64,000 nucleotides of DNA from Ignelater luminosus (taxonomy: Eukaryota > Arthropoda > Insecta > Coleoptera > Elateridae). Under the pieces are notes generated by a model. That model was not told where the DNA came from and searched no databases. It worked only from the letters and a program-made list of their open reading frames with translations. Positions 37,553 to 49,953 of this stretch are shown one piece after another (the first letter of the stretch is position 1; the number at the start of each line of letters is the position of its first letter). The DNA is taken from NCBI GenBank assembly GCA_011009095.1, contig VTPC01000480.1, positions 1 to 64,000 on the forward strand, written 5' to 3'. A program made the position numbers and the translations under genes.

Positions 37553-38448
37553 TTGTTTGTTGCTACAATTGAATTGAATAATAAACAACGTGAGAATATA
37601 GTGTTGGCTGTCGTGAAAAATCCACATGTTTCTGTTCGACAAATTGCTCGTGAACATACTTTGATGAAATCCACTGCATACAAAGTTCTAAGAAAGGAGA
37701 AGTGGCATCCGTATAAACCTTGTATAGTTCAAGAATTATTAGAAGATGATTTAGATCGAAGATTGCAGTTTTGCGAAGAAATAACACATAGGCTTCAGGA
37801 AAATGCAAATTTTCATAAAAATATCCTCTTCACCGATGAGGCAACGTTTTGTTTGAATGGTACCATTAACAAACAAAACACGCGCTACTGGTCTTCGCTA
37901 AATCCTGGCTGGTATGTAGAAGGGCATACCCAATATCAGCAGAAAGTCAATGTCTGGGCAGGAATTATTGGAACCCAAATTGTGGAACCTTTTTTATTGA
38001 ACATAATTTAACAGCGGGTGGTTATCTAGATTTTTTAAGATTTGACTTAGTTCCTGCTTTAGCTGTTCTATTTCCTAATAAACTAGATCTAGATGTACCC
38101 CATAACAGAATATGGTTGCAACAAGACGGGGCTCCTCCTCATTTCGGAATTAATGTCCGACAGTTTCTTGATAATACTTTCCCTTATCGATGGATAGGCA
38201 GAAGAGGTGCAGTAGAATGGCCAGCTCGCTCGCCGGATTTAAGTCCACTTGATTTTTTTCTGTGGGGCCATCTCAAAAATAAGATTTATGTCGATATGCC
38301 TGAAGATATTGAGATTCTAGAAGACCGTATTAGAACAGAGATTAGAGCTATCACACCAGAAATGATTCAAAATGCAGGAAACGAATTTGAAAGACGACTT
38401 TATCATTGCCAAGCTGTAAATGGTGCACACTTTGAACACCTTCTATGA
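37553..38448 (+). pseudogene. DD41D transposase, one frameshift
   Basis: The open frame begins without a convincing ATG; the first in-frame ATG is inside the helix-turn-helix region (about 37664), and an out-of-frame ATG lies at 37533, so the start region may also be damaged. The N-terminal part has a VRQIAREH-type DNA-binding stretch. The catalytic domain has FTDEATF (first Asp), KVNVWAGI, QQDGAPPHF (second) and PDLSPLDFFLWG (third), with 41 residues between the last two aspartates. A T6 run at 37990-37995 is one T short of the frame, causing a stop at 38009; downstream, the frame is open from about 38010 to TGA at 38448. Otherwise complete. Confidence 0.85.
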
Positions 38449-38482
38449 ACTGTAGAGTGTAGTTATACAAAATTTTCAATTC

Positions 38483-38800
38483 GTAACAGATGAATATTGA
38501 GAAAAACTTTTAAATAATTTTTTGCGTTTTAATCAAAATTTACTTATGGAAGTGTATCAAAGTTTTACATCACTAAAAAGAGAAAAACATTTTCTATCAA
38601 ATGAGTACAATAAACAAATACCTCCCCATTAAAAAAAATTGAAGCATTATTCGTTGCGCTTTGTTTTTTAAAAAAATAGTTATTTGGTATTGCCCTGTAA
38701 TGTAAAACTAAACCCTAAACAACTTTTATAACAAACATTTTTCCATAAAATGCATATTTACTAAGATATATAGGATATTCCATACTTTTCGGACACACTG
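38483..38800 (-). repeat. Right long terminal inverted repeat of the DD41D element
   Basis: The reverse complement of this block matches 37161-37485 over nearly its full length. A short stretch near the inner edge differs by an indel (AATAACGCTT in the left copy only). Confidence 0.85.
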
Positions 38801-39060
38801 TGTATAAAGAAAATACAAATATGGAAGATATATTGTATGAATGTACTTCAGACGAAAATATTTGGTATTAATCTGACCCACAAACTGTGCAAGATTTCAT
38901 TAAGAAAGTGATGAAATTCAAAATTAAACAAGTAATGGTTGATGTGATCTCCTACTGCTTTCCATAAAAATATTCCAAAGATGTCATAATTAGAATGTTT
39001 ACTTTTTTTATTCTTTACAGATTGCTCTTTCCAAAAATGATTAAAAAATAAAATTTTTTA
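38801..39060. other. Short AT-rich spacer
   Basis: Nothing recognised. Confidence 0.35.
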
Positions 39061-40440
39061 AACAAATCATGGTTCCAGCAGACTAACTGCTAACTCTCTC
39101 AGTACGCCGCCGGTGATACTTTCTCTTAAGTTGACACAAACTCCAACAACTCTACCAGCCTTATTCTTACTGGAGTGGACAACACGGGTAATGTCTCGAA
39201 GCTTTACCAAGAATCGAAAATCTTGGTGTCCAAATTCGAACGACTGGAGACTTGGATACAAACGTGAAGAATCAGACCCAACCCGCAAAAGATTAACGTT
39301 ATTTTATTCCGTAACAGCAGCTACGCTTTAACAGCTAGATTCGGCTCTGAAGATGCCCTCCTGGAATTATGGGGCTCATGCCTCTAGTTTTAGGCATCAG
39401 TCAAATATTTCAGTATCACTTTCACTTCCATGCTGATTTAGACTTTAACAGAAGAACAGAAGGAAAGTATCATTTACAAGAAGATTCTTCGTCAGGAACA
39501 ATTCCCTTCTTCCAAGGCAAAGACGAGCGCTTCGAACTTAAAATCCCACCTCCACTTTTGTATAGGAAAGCGAAATAAGACACACACACGTTCTCCGTCC
39601 TCATGAGACACACATTGACTACCTAGAGACAACCCACCTTTGAGGTACTCACTCATCTACTCTCGCGAGACTAGCAAGCAGCGCTGTTTTAGTGATCCTC
39701 GCATTACGATCGCATTGCATTCGGAAAGTCCAGGGATTATTTTCAGACTGACTCTTATCACTAAGGTCTTACCGTGGCTTTTCGTAGTGGTAAAGGTAAA
39801 TGCCGGAAAAGTCTTTTACCTGGTCCCTGGCAACGCAATACAACATCACACAACACAGAACAGAACAGAGCAAATACAACGCTTCATCACTACCAGAAGC
39901 TTCTCTATGCCATGTTCGCGTACCATTACCATACTAGGCACCACTTCCATCAAACATGTACGTCGCATTCCCCAAAATTCAGAAGTATCTTATAGTTACT
40001 ATCTTTTACTATGTGGTGATAAGGTTAATATCGTCTTCAAGGGTGCCCCAAGTTTATTTCTACTCATTAATTTTAGCATTTCGTTGGTTTTACCTTTCCT
40101 TTATCTGTTTATTTGGCCCTCTGTTTGTTTTTATTTTGATTTATCTTCTTGTTATTCTTTTTCTATTTGTTTATATGTTTTTTCTTTGACCAATTGATTT
40201 TCTCTGAAGGATTTCTGTTGGTTTGTTTATTTAAAATAAAAGAAACAGATGATCTTTAAGGAACAGAAGTTCGGGTTGAGAAGATTTGCGTGGACTCAAT
40301 GATTTTTGGAACTAAGTACTGCGGAAGCTGGGCGTCGCTGAAACGAGATGCTGCTTCTCATACTGGTTCTTTTTATCTAGAAGCTACAGCTGTTGATGAT
40401 TCAACTGAGTAAACTGGTATCACTTGTGAGTTTGTCGATC
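39061..40440. other. Unrecognised GC-richer block with a 185-codon plus-strand frame
   Basis: Base composition is clearly less AT-rich than the flanks up to about 40000. The longest frame, 39640-40197 (+), would encode 185 residues, with a mixed N-terminal half and a very hydrophobic C-terminal third (Leu/Phe/Ser-rich, two or three possible membrane segments). Overlapping frames exist on the plus strand. No family was recognised and the hydrophobic end lies in T-rich DNA, so chance cannot be excluded. The composition shift suggests an inserted mobile element of unknown type. Confidence 0.25.
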
Positions 40441-43400
40441 CTGGGCGTCTCGAAATATCTTTAGTTTCTGGTTTATTCGAGTCACGGTTTTTACTAAAAA
40501 CTAAAAAATTTAAAAATCTTAAGTATCTTAACAAGAAGAGAAGAAATAAAATCGGTAATTAGAAAATGTTTAAGTTAAATGACGAGAGCAGAGCCCAATG
40601 TGTTCAGTTATTTATAAAAAAAACTGATTCGGTCTTATTATATACAACTTTCATTAAATGGTAATTCTACGAGCGATTCTGATAAATCCAATAAGATACG
40701 ATATCTTTCAATGTGCTAAATAAAATCTATTAGGTGAAAACTCATTCCATACGGCTTTCAATTTTGAGTTGGAGCAATCAAAATTACCTTAAATGTTTGC
40801 AAAAATACGTAAATTAGTATTTTACTTTTATATGCGTTTGGAATCATCTTTGTCAACATACCTTATTCGTCAATAAACCAGGAGCGTCTTTTTACACCAC
40901 CTCCTAACTTACAGCTCAAACCTACCGCTTGAATAGCTGGGACATTTGAATAATTCTTATTTATTAAATACTCTCACTATATTATAGTAGAATTCTACAA
41001 ATTCTAACTAAAATAAAAAATAGAAATGCTACAGACTCGTCACAAAAGAAACGACATAGCGACAAACTTGCAAAGAAAATTCTTTGTGTTTAAATATACA
41101 GCAAATTACATCTTAGACTTATGTAATATTACTGTGGAAGCGCCGTAGCAAAGGTAATTAGCAACTCAGCAAGAATGGATATGACGAACTGCGGGGACAT
41201 AAAAAATGAAAAGGGTAAAGAAGAGTTAAGATAGTTGTGACGCCAAATTAAAGCTGATAATTCAAAATGGTCATACAAGGGAAGATAAGTACGAGCTAGC
41301 AAGGGAATGATGCGGATAATCCAAGATTTGATTACGTCAAGAATCTGAACAACGAACTTTAATGCCTCAATTCTACCGAGCTAACTAAAAGGTTAAAAGA
41401 AAATTTTCTACAAGTCTCATTTAGAAATCATTTATAATTTTCTAATTTCAGAAATGTTCTTTTTATACTTATATCTACATTATGTAATAAAAGTTGTTTT
41501 AAATTATGTACTATGTTATTTAATATTTCCCGTTTTCATAAATGTATTATCACTAAACCAAATTGAAATTACAAATTTAAACCAACAAATTCATGTGAAA
41601 TTAAATATCTCAATTCCTTTCTGCCAAATTAATTAGTTAATTAACTAATCAAAAACAGTATAACTATTTGAAAGCAGATATTTTTCAAATTTCCACACGC
41701 AACTTATAAACTTTTCAAAAGCATCGTTATTTATAACGCATTTAGTTCATTCATTCATTGATTATTCGGGATGGGAAATTAATTTGCCTTCATCTGACCT
41801 CATTTTACATTCCGATACCCCCAACACCAAAACTTGACTGAACCTGTCAGAGTACTTAAAATGTGCTAGGACTATCTTATTCCAATGCATTCGTCAAGTT
41901 TAACAAATTACCATTTGATTATGGTCAATAAAATTGTAAAGGTTACGGTTATTTAACTTTTTTCCGAAATAAAAAATTTAGATCCATTAGTGAGAACCTC
42001 AAAATAATAAATGAGAACCGGCGAGAAAAAACATCAGAAATGTAGGAAACAGAATTTGAATTTTTAAAATTTAGGATCAGTTGAAAGTAGGTAACAGGAC
42101 AGGGGGTGAATTAATCATTAGTAAAGCTTTGAGACCGTGTATCCCTCTCGATTCATCTGACAGATAGTGATTATGGAAAAGCTTTCCCTAGGGAATCGAT
42201 AAAATGCATGCGTATATACATAGTAGACGAGCAAGAACATGGAGAGGTTTCAAAATACGCAAATAATTTTCTAGACTTGGAAATAAATAAACTGGACGTA
42301 GGTGTTAAATTAATCTCTTTGAAATTTGAATTAAAGGAAAAAAGTGTCTGGCTAATAACAAGGTTATTATAGTACAAAAAGAGATATCAACGACAGCAAT
42401 TAAATTTAAATTAACTTTTAAAGAAGGGCGAACTTGAAACTTCCAGTGACGGCTTCATTTTCTCAGTTTTCATCTTCTTGTACTGGCATTCCTCTGTCTT
42501 GTCTTTAATAAATTCGTTATCATTTTTTTTATAACGAGACATTTATTTTTGGTATCCAAAGTATAATGAAAATAAATTCTTTATTTTGTTTAATTAAAAT
42601 TACAGTCTAAATGTCAAGTATATTTGGAAAACTAAAATTCTACATAACTCAGTATCCTAATAATTTAAGATGTATCTAACATCCCGTTATACAAGATGAT
42701 AGAGTAAACATCGATTTCAATGTTCCATTTATTTCTTTAAATAATCATTTATTTAGTTCTTCCAAAAAATTTTTTATAAACCTATTTAATATCGTTGTTG
42801 GTATATCGTTAAGATAAAATAAAGTTCTAAAGTTCGCCTGGTACGATAAGAAACCGTGTGAACCCAAAAATCATACCGGGAAATTTATAAAAAAGGCATT
42901 CTCTCACTATATAGTCAGTAAGGCGGTAATAATACCGGTTTTATCAGTGTACCAGAAGAGCAGTTTCGTTGAAATATCTAACTCGTCTCGTATTTGGCCG
43001 GTGTAGTTTACTTATAAAATCTAAGCTGACCATGCTGTCATTTAGTATCTTTTTTAGTTTGTTTGGCATTTGCAAGCTGTGGTTTGTGTTAATCAGCGCT
43101 GCTATTCCTATCTTTATAAATTCTTTATTTGTTTATTAGGCTTTCATAGTTTATTGACTTGGTTATGAGGGATGGAGATACAGGGAGAAGCATACATATC
43201 CAGGGACAGTCAGGACAGTGGTGTTCAGGTTTGCGCGACCTTGAAATCACCACTAAGACTGGTACCTCGTGTTGACTCGTGAATTTCTCAAATTCTATTG
43301 TCCAGACATTTCAAAAAAAAAAAACTTCAAAGCAGTTTTGCTAAGCAATCTCGCTCAGTCGATAAGCACCTTTCCAAACCAAATGCAAACCGATCATCAT

Positions 43401-44599
43401 ATGTAGCTTTGTTATGATACCTATAGGACACTGCATTTTCAGACATGTTGTGTTTGTAGGAATCCTTTTTTGTACTTTAATGATTAAAAATACTCTTTGT
43501 ATTGAGGGAGTAAAGGACGACTATAGCAAGAGACGATTTTGCAGTAAACTTAGCTAGAATCATGTAAATAGGGTAAATCACTCTTGGGCACAAGTGTAAG
43601 CAGCAGCATGCAATTAGTACCTAGACAAGTACATCGACTTAATGGGCAACACTTCTTAAGTTTCCTTAATTTTTTCCGATGTGGATAAGCGAGTCGAAAA
43701 CTCAGGTGTGTTAAAATATTCATTAGAAAGACGAACTTTGGCGTTAACAGCACCCATAGATGATTAAGGAAGGTTTCTAATTGCTTTCAATAGTACTTAG
43801 AAAAATATTTGAAAAACTTTTTTCTTATGAAGTTTCCGCTAACATCCAGAACAAAGAGATACATTAAAAGTACGATCTTTGAACGATTAAAGTCCTGGTG
43901 ACCAAAAAGAGAAACTTTGCCATGAAAGAAAGAAACTTATTAGAAATATCTTACCTTAGGTTTTAGCCAACTTGGACATACTGTAATATGATCTGCCCAT
44001 GGATCTTTAAACGTTAAAGTCGCTTTGCACTTTGTTGTTTCAGCCTGGATCTTTACATTATTTTGGATTCAGTCATCATTTAAAGCTTTTATTATTACAA
44101 ACTAAAATCTATATAACTCTGCCTGCATGCTGCAGGTCTCGAGCTCAGATAAAGAAGGACGGTTTGTAACTAACCCATAAGCTTCGAATATAATTGAACA
44201 AAATGGCGAAAACAAGGAAGAAACGAATATGAAAAGTGGATATGCTATGTATTGCATATTGGAATATGTGTGTGGGAGGAGGGGGTTAAAAAATATTAGG
44301 AAGTAATACTGGAACTTGACAAACATAAAATCCACATTTGTGCAACTTCAAAATCTAAGAAAAAGATGGAAAAGGTCCACAACGTACCCATCATATGTAT
44401 AATTTACAGCGCCAAGAACTACCACAAGGAGACCAATTCGGGTGTCAAATTATTTGTATAATCTTTGCTCTATAGTTTGCTCTGTAGGCTTCATCTAATT
44501 CCACTCTGTCAATACACATCCTTAAGCTGGTTACTTACCACATTCTTGGGTTCTTGCTCAAGACTTCTGTTCTGGTTACTTGCTGATGTAGCTTAAGTC
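40441..44599. other. AT-rich intergenic sequence, nothing recognised
   Basis: No gene, repeat or transposon end was supported on either strand. Frames are short and lack recognisable motifs. Confidence 0.4.
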
Positions 44600-46380
44600 A
44601 AGTTAGACAATTGGGTTTGCCTTGTCTAAATATTGGGCAGGTCTACGAAAAATATAGGAAAACCATCAGATATATCAAGTTTGTAAACACCAGAGTTTTA
44701 CACACTACATTCTACGTACAAAATGGTTACCTGCATGTAATAGCGTGTATTTATGTATCTGATTTTGGCAGATCTAGAGAGATCCACGAGACCCTATAAG
44801 ATGCAATGGATAAGACACAAAGTAATTTGGTTAAGATATCTTAAAGCATAGATCAGAAACTAAATGATTAATAAAAGGAATCAGAGATCTATTACAAAAA
44901 AAACATCAACGAACGTGAAAACTGTGTCCAGTACTTCCTACAGATCAACAGCATGCGGTTTAACATTCGACATCGACTACATCATCACAAACGTCCACAC
45001 TCATCCATCACAAACATTACCATAGCTACATAACTTAATTTTCAATACAATTACGTCTGACATGCAGAGTTAAAGAGAAAACAATTAAGTCCACTGAAAC
45101 ATCCAACATGGAATCTTTGAAGTCCAAACCACTAAAAACTGTATAATTTCCTCTGTAGTAATCAGATTGAAAATAACTCAAAAATGATAGCAATTAAAAT
45201 GAAAAAAACCAAAACAAATCTATCTATAGAAAATGTTGAGAAATCGGAAAAGTCCAGTTAATTAATAAATAATTTGTATCGTGAGCAAGCTTAGAATGAT
45301 GGAGTCTCAGAGCAGCAGATAAATGAACAGTCGGCAGTGCAAAAATGATCACAAAAAAAATATATAAGAAACAATAACAAAACTGAAAACAGAAAAGCGG
45401 GCTAGATAACATCACAATTGAGATGCTTAAGTATGGTAAAGGCAAAATTGTGGAAGAACTGATAACCCTCCTTAGTATGATTTTGAACTCAGGAAGAATA
45501 TCTACAGAACAGAAGTCACGCATCAGTTCTCATTTTCAAAAAGCCAGCAAGCCATTCAGTTTTTGCAAGTGGTACTCGTTCTGAGTTGGTCGTGGCGGAA
45601 CTTGAACACGAAGAATTGTGATAATTCAGTGTCAGCAAGGCAGTACTATGTTGTGGTGGTCTAGGCATCCGAGATGATCAGGAACGCGATATGGGCAGCT
45701 GTACCTCGTTATTATGGGGAAGGAGCTGGTTGTGTTGGCGGATGCGTAAAAGAATACTGTTCCAGCATTTGCTTTTATCACTAAGGAAAATCACGGTGAA
45801 ATGGACCGCAAGAATTTGTTTCTTGACGGTGGTTCTCAAGTTATCAACAGAAATCCTAAATGATATCACTTGTGAACAGGTGAAGATTTCGAAAAGTTAA
45901 CAATTAATGCTGTTATTCATTCCGCGACAGATCATGAAAATTCTTTGCTTGTTCTGTTCACCTTACCCAATGTAGTTCAGTTAAAGAAAAACGTAATAAA
46001 TGACAGAATAGTCTAGATCATTAGAAACTTAAACATCAATATCGAGACAAGGATAAGAACAAACAACCAAGGACAAAGAGAGAGAGAGAGAAATTACCCT
46101 AAGAAACAAGAACAAGAAAAGACGTACAGACATACGACAGCAGTGAAAGGTGCAAAACATAGATGGGTTTAAAGAAGGAAAAAGTGTCACGCCCATGTCA
46201 ACAGAATAAGCCCAAATAGACAGGAGAAGATTATTTTAAACCAAAAACCGGGCCATAAATGACCATTAGCATGCTTCCGAAACGATGGCATAAATTACAA
46301 GCTTAGGCATCCCAAGATGGTGCTTAGTTGGAAACAAACAAGGTTTAATATAAGAAGAAAAAGAAGAAGAAGCGGAATAA
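44600..46380 (+). mobile_element. Decayed non-LTR retrotransposon (endonuclease, RT start, C-terminal tail)
   Basis: NGYLHVIACIY followed by GRSREIHETL (about 44720-44800) matches the middle of a LINE endonuclease, and FDIDYIITNVHTHPS at about 44968-45010 its C-terminal part. ITKLKTEKRAGLDNITIEML at about 45375-45430, then LKYGKGKIVEEL, matches the RT entry region. Near 46190-46300 a basic stretch resembles the far C-terminus, followed by an AAG-rich simple tail. The catalytic RT core is missing and frames are broken. Ends are not defined. Confidence 0.6.
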
Positions 46381-46533
46381 AAAGAATAATCCGTGCTTAT
46401 TTCTTTGCATTATATGAAGTGAGGCGTTTAAAATGTTAATACTTGCCAGGATAGTCCTAATGGTCACTTAAGAGCAATACAAGTTAATTCATCAAAAATT
46501 AAAATTTACCGAATTTTAATATCTACATAGGTA

Positions 46534-47825
46534 CGAGGGCGGTTCAGTAAGTACCCGTGTTTGACGACAGAAGGCGTTCCTGAGGGAAGTTGGTGTTATC
46601 ATCGTGTGCTGCCATCTATCAAACGACGGTATAACAAATTACAGACTGATTGATAGGTTAGTTTGGATTTGACAGGCATTTGAGTAAGTCGTGTTTCGTG
46701 ATTTTAGCTAAGATGGAAAAAGAGCAGTATCGTTCGGTAATTCGCTTTCTGTTTTTGGATGGGAAAAAATGCGAGGAGATAAAAGCAAAGTTGGATGCTG
46801 TTTATGGGGACACTTCGCCATCTATGACCACAGTTAGATATTGGTTCGACGAATTTAAACGTGGGCGAACATCCGTTTTTGATGAGGAGCGACCAGGACG
46901 CCCGGCAGACGTGGTTACCGAGGAAATCATTCAAAAATTCCACGACATGATTTTCGCTGATCGACGAACGAAAGTGCGTGAAGTAGCAGAGGCCGTGGGT
47001 GTGTCGACCGGAACGGCAATTAATATTTTACATGATAAGTTGGCGATGAAAAAATTGTCGGCGCGATGGATGCCGCGATTGCTAACGGTGGACAACAAGC
47101 GGATACGGCTGTTAACTTCGAAGCAGTGTTTGGAGCAATTTAAGCGAAATCCGAAGGAGTTTCTGCGTCGAGTTGTCACCGTTGATGAAACCTGGATTCA
47201 TCATTACACACCAGAAACTAAGCAACAATCAAAACAATGGATTTCTCCCGGTAAATCTGCTCCAAAGAAGGCGAAGATGGTTCCATCGGCCGGAAAGGTC
47301 ATGGCGACGATTTTTTGGGATGCGAACGGCGTCATCCTCATGGATTTTTTAGAAAAAGGAAAAACGATCGCTGACAATACTACAGTGAGTTATTAGACAG
47401 CTTCGACAAAAAATTGAAGGAGACACGGCCGCATTTAGCGAAAAAGAAGGTGCTGTTTCACCACGATAACGCACCAGCACATTCATCCGGAGTTGTCGCC
47501 GCCAAACTGCATGAATTGCGTTATGAATTGCTGCCGCACCCCCCGTATTCACCCGATCTGGCTCCCTGCGACTTTTTCTTGTTTCCTAACATGAAGAAAT
47601 GGCTCGCGGGAAAAAAATTTTGCTCAAACGAGGAAGTCATCGCCGAGATAGAGGCGTATTTTGGAGAGTTCGACAAATCCTATTTTTTGGAGGGGTTAAA
47701 AAAATGGCAGGAACGTTGGGAGAAGTATATATTTCTAAAAGGGGACTATGTTGAAAAATAAAAAAAAATTTTTGAAAAAAATTGTGTTTTCATTTCTAAC
47801 ACGGGTACTTATTGAACCGCCCTCG
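46534..47825 (+). mobile_element. Mariner element M2 with intact TA duplication
   Basis: Terminal inverted repeats of about 28 bp start CGAGGGCGGTTCAGTAAG (left) and CGAGGGCGGTTCAATAAG (right, complement), with one mismatch. TA flanks both ends (46532-46533 and 47826-47827). The length is 1292 bp. It carries one plus-strand transposase gene related to that of M1 but of a different family, judging by the terminal repeats. Confidence 0.95.
46713..47761 (+). pseudogene. Mariner transposase (DD34D), M2, single 1-bp deletion
   Basis: The ATG at 46713 begins MEKEQYRSVIRF; an upstream in-frame start exists at 46680. The frame is open through the DNA-binding domain (MTTVRYWFDEFKRG), the WMPRLLT linker, VDETWIHHYTPE (first Asp, about residue 158) and SAGKVMATIFWDA. 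Near 47371 one base is missing (GCTGACAAT where the family reads Gly-Gln-Tyr-Tyr), giving a stop at 47396. The frame then continues with HHDNAPAH (second Asp) and PDLAPCDFFLFP (third Asp) to TAA at 47761. Nothing else looks damaged. Confidence 0.9.
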
Positions 47826-47827
47826 TA

Positions 47828-49933
47828 TAACGCATTCACTAAGATAAAGTTACAAGTGCTCTATTAATTCTGATTCCTTTAGCTTAAATCTGTAACTTAC
47901 TCATTTCTTGCCGACAGCAAAAAGTAATAAACCGTTGATTACAATATCAACACGTAGATAGTTTTATGTTATATTTATCTTCACGTAATTATTCCAGTTT
48001 TTATATTTATGTTAAAAAAAGTGCAATATGTTTATTACTCGAATCAAAACAACAAAGTAAAAATTAAATTAAGATTTTTATCGACTTATATAAGTTTACA
48101 TATTATAAAAAAGAGCAATCAAAATTCCCAAGTTATCAATTGAACAAAAACCTTGTATGTGTACGTCATTAAAGTGCATAGAAGTTTAATAGAGATGTCC
48201 GACATTATTGCATTTTATGCTGCTCCTGAATTGCAGAATTTAACTTGATCGTTTAGCTATTATCGAAGAAAACAGTTTTATCGAAGTTATGGCAAGGGTA
48301 ATAGCCTTAGGACTAGATAGCGTTATTATCAGAAACTATCATTTCTGTAGTGTTTACAGAAAGTTCCAGACATCACTGTTTATTTAAAACACGAAACGAG
48401 TAAGGTTTACTACATCTATAAATCATAAAGTTTTATTCTACAAAAGTTCTGTCGGAAGAAAAAGAATTGAAAACTTATTTTGAATAAGTTGAAGATATTT
48501 GAAAAACGTCGATTTTTTAAATGTTAACAAGGTTTACTAACGATAACTTTAACTGGTAAAGGTTGAAAATTACTCAAAGTACTTACGTATTCAGTCTAAG
48601 AAAACTAAAGAAAATTGAGTCGAGCAAGAAAATCTTATAAGACTAGAAAATTGACAGACAGGCGGAAAATTTTTCCACACAAAAAAAATCCTGTGACCTG
48701 AGGATTACTTTTATCGGTGTGCAGCATCACATGTAAGCTAGAAAGAATCATCTTGGATCAAACAAAATTTTAGTTTGGGGTTTCCTCGGAGAATTAATAA
48801 AAAAATTTTTGTCACGCGAGCAAGAAAAGGAATGAACTCCAACCAACAAATCAAGATGCTTATTCCTTGACGATCATTACGTACTGAAAGCACTTCACTT
48901 CCTATGCCTATCAATCAGTCTGAAATATGATCCCTTATGAGGCGCCTACACGCTTTCAATCATCGAATCCACACTCAATAATTTTACAAACGCTGGCGTT
49001 CAAGCTGCAGAATTTAATTTAATGATTCGCCCTCATCAGACTTAGGAATTACGCTAGACGTTACAGAATTTTACCACACGGTGAAAAGGATCAGGCAGGA
49101 GAGAAAATTTAGTTTCACTTTGCTAACAAATTGATTTTCAAATTTGTTAGGTATTCATTCCAAATTTGTACGTATGTAAATGGTGAAATTGTAGCAAAAT
49201 TGGGGCGTTCTAGGAGAAATTTTTTAGAGGGATTTACGAGGGATGAAAGCGCTATTCACGGTTAATTCCGCTCTTACATTTTAAACAGGGAAATATGAAC
49301 CGCATAAAATTTTGCGTTTTTAAAATTAGAAAGTCCTTGGATTATTTGTATTCGTGCTTTTATGTTTATCATGATGTGGGATGCAGAAATCTTGTAAGTA
49401 GAAAACTGATCTGAAGCGGAAGAAGTTTTACCTGTTAAAGGCAGTCGTTAAACTTCTGGTTTTTCTTATCGTTATAATTTTAGGTAGTAGTTTATCTTAA
49501 ATTTTGTATAAAAATTTTATCTAAGTTTATTTACAATTACACGCTTGACTGCAACATAAAGAAAGATACAGTTAAATGTCAAGAACAAAAGTAATCTAAA
49601 ATGTGTTTATGCAGCGTTATCACATGTTTAATTAAACATTATCTGAGTTAAATGCTCTTATAAACTATTATAACGATGCGCATTAAAAAAAGAGAACAAT
49701 GCAGTTAACAACTAGCCCTTTTAGCTGCATGTACATTTTTACAACTCAGAAAGATTACTGAAGTCGTGAATTCATTTTCTGATGACGTGTTACGGAAAAA
49801 CTGGGATTAGTGACCCATCGGTAGAGTAAACATATATAAAATCGATATGCCACCTGTCGAAGACGGGTCGTGAACTAAGAGAGCTTAGAGCAAACGATAA
49901 ACGATAACAATGGAACGATAATCTTAGGGATTT
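47828..49933. other. AT-rich intergenic sequence, nothing recognised
   Basis: No gene, transposon end or repeat was supported on either strand. Confidence 0.4.
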
Positions 49934-49951
49934 CGTACTGAGAGGGCGCCA
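49934..49951 (-). other. Possible primer-binding site of a minus-strand LTR element
   Basis: The minus strand reads TGGCGCCCTCTCAGTACG two bases after TACTACA, which could be the end of an LTR lying at 49954 and above. It resembles the site at 7027. The other LTR boundary was not found (an ACTACA at 51858-51863 would give an LTR of about 1.9 kb) and no gag or pol was seen on the internal side, so this is weak. Confidence 0.3.
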
Positions 49952-49953
49952 GC

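Larger units (their letters stand above)
37161..38800 (+). mobile_element. DD41D Tc1/mariner-superfamily element with about 320-bp terminal inverted repeats
   Basis: The element starts CAGTGTGTCCGAAAAGTATG after TA and ends with its complement at 38800. Unlike typical mariners, the similarity between the two ends continues inward for about 320 bp (37161-37485 against 38800-38483) with scattered mismatches and small indels. Between the repeats lies one transposase gene (37553-38448). Total length is 1640 bp. On the right side TG lies next to the end where TA is expected, and TATA follows two bases on. Spacing of the last two catalytic aspartates is 41, as in the rosa-type group; that assignment is tentative. 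Confidence 0.88.
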
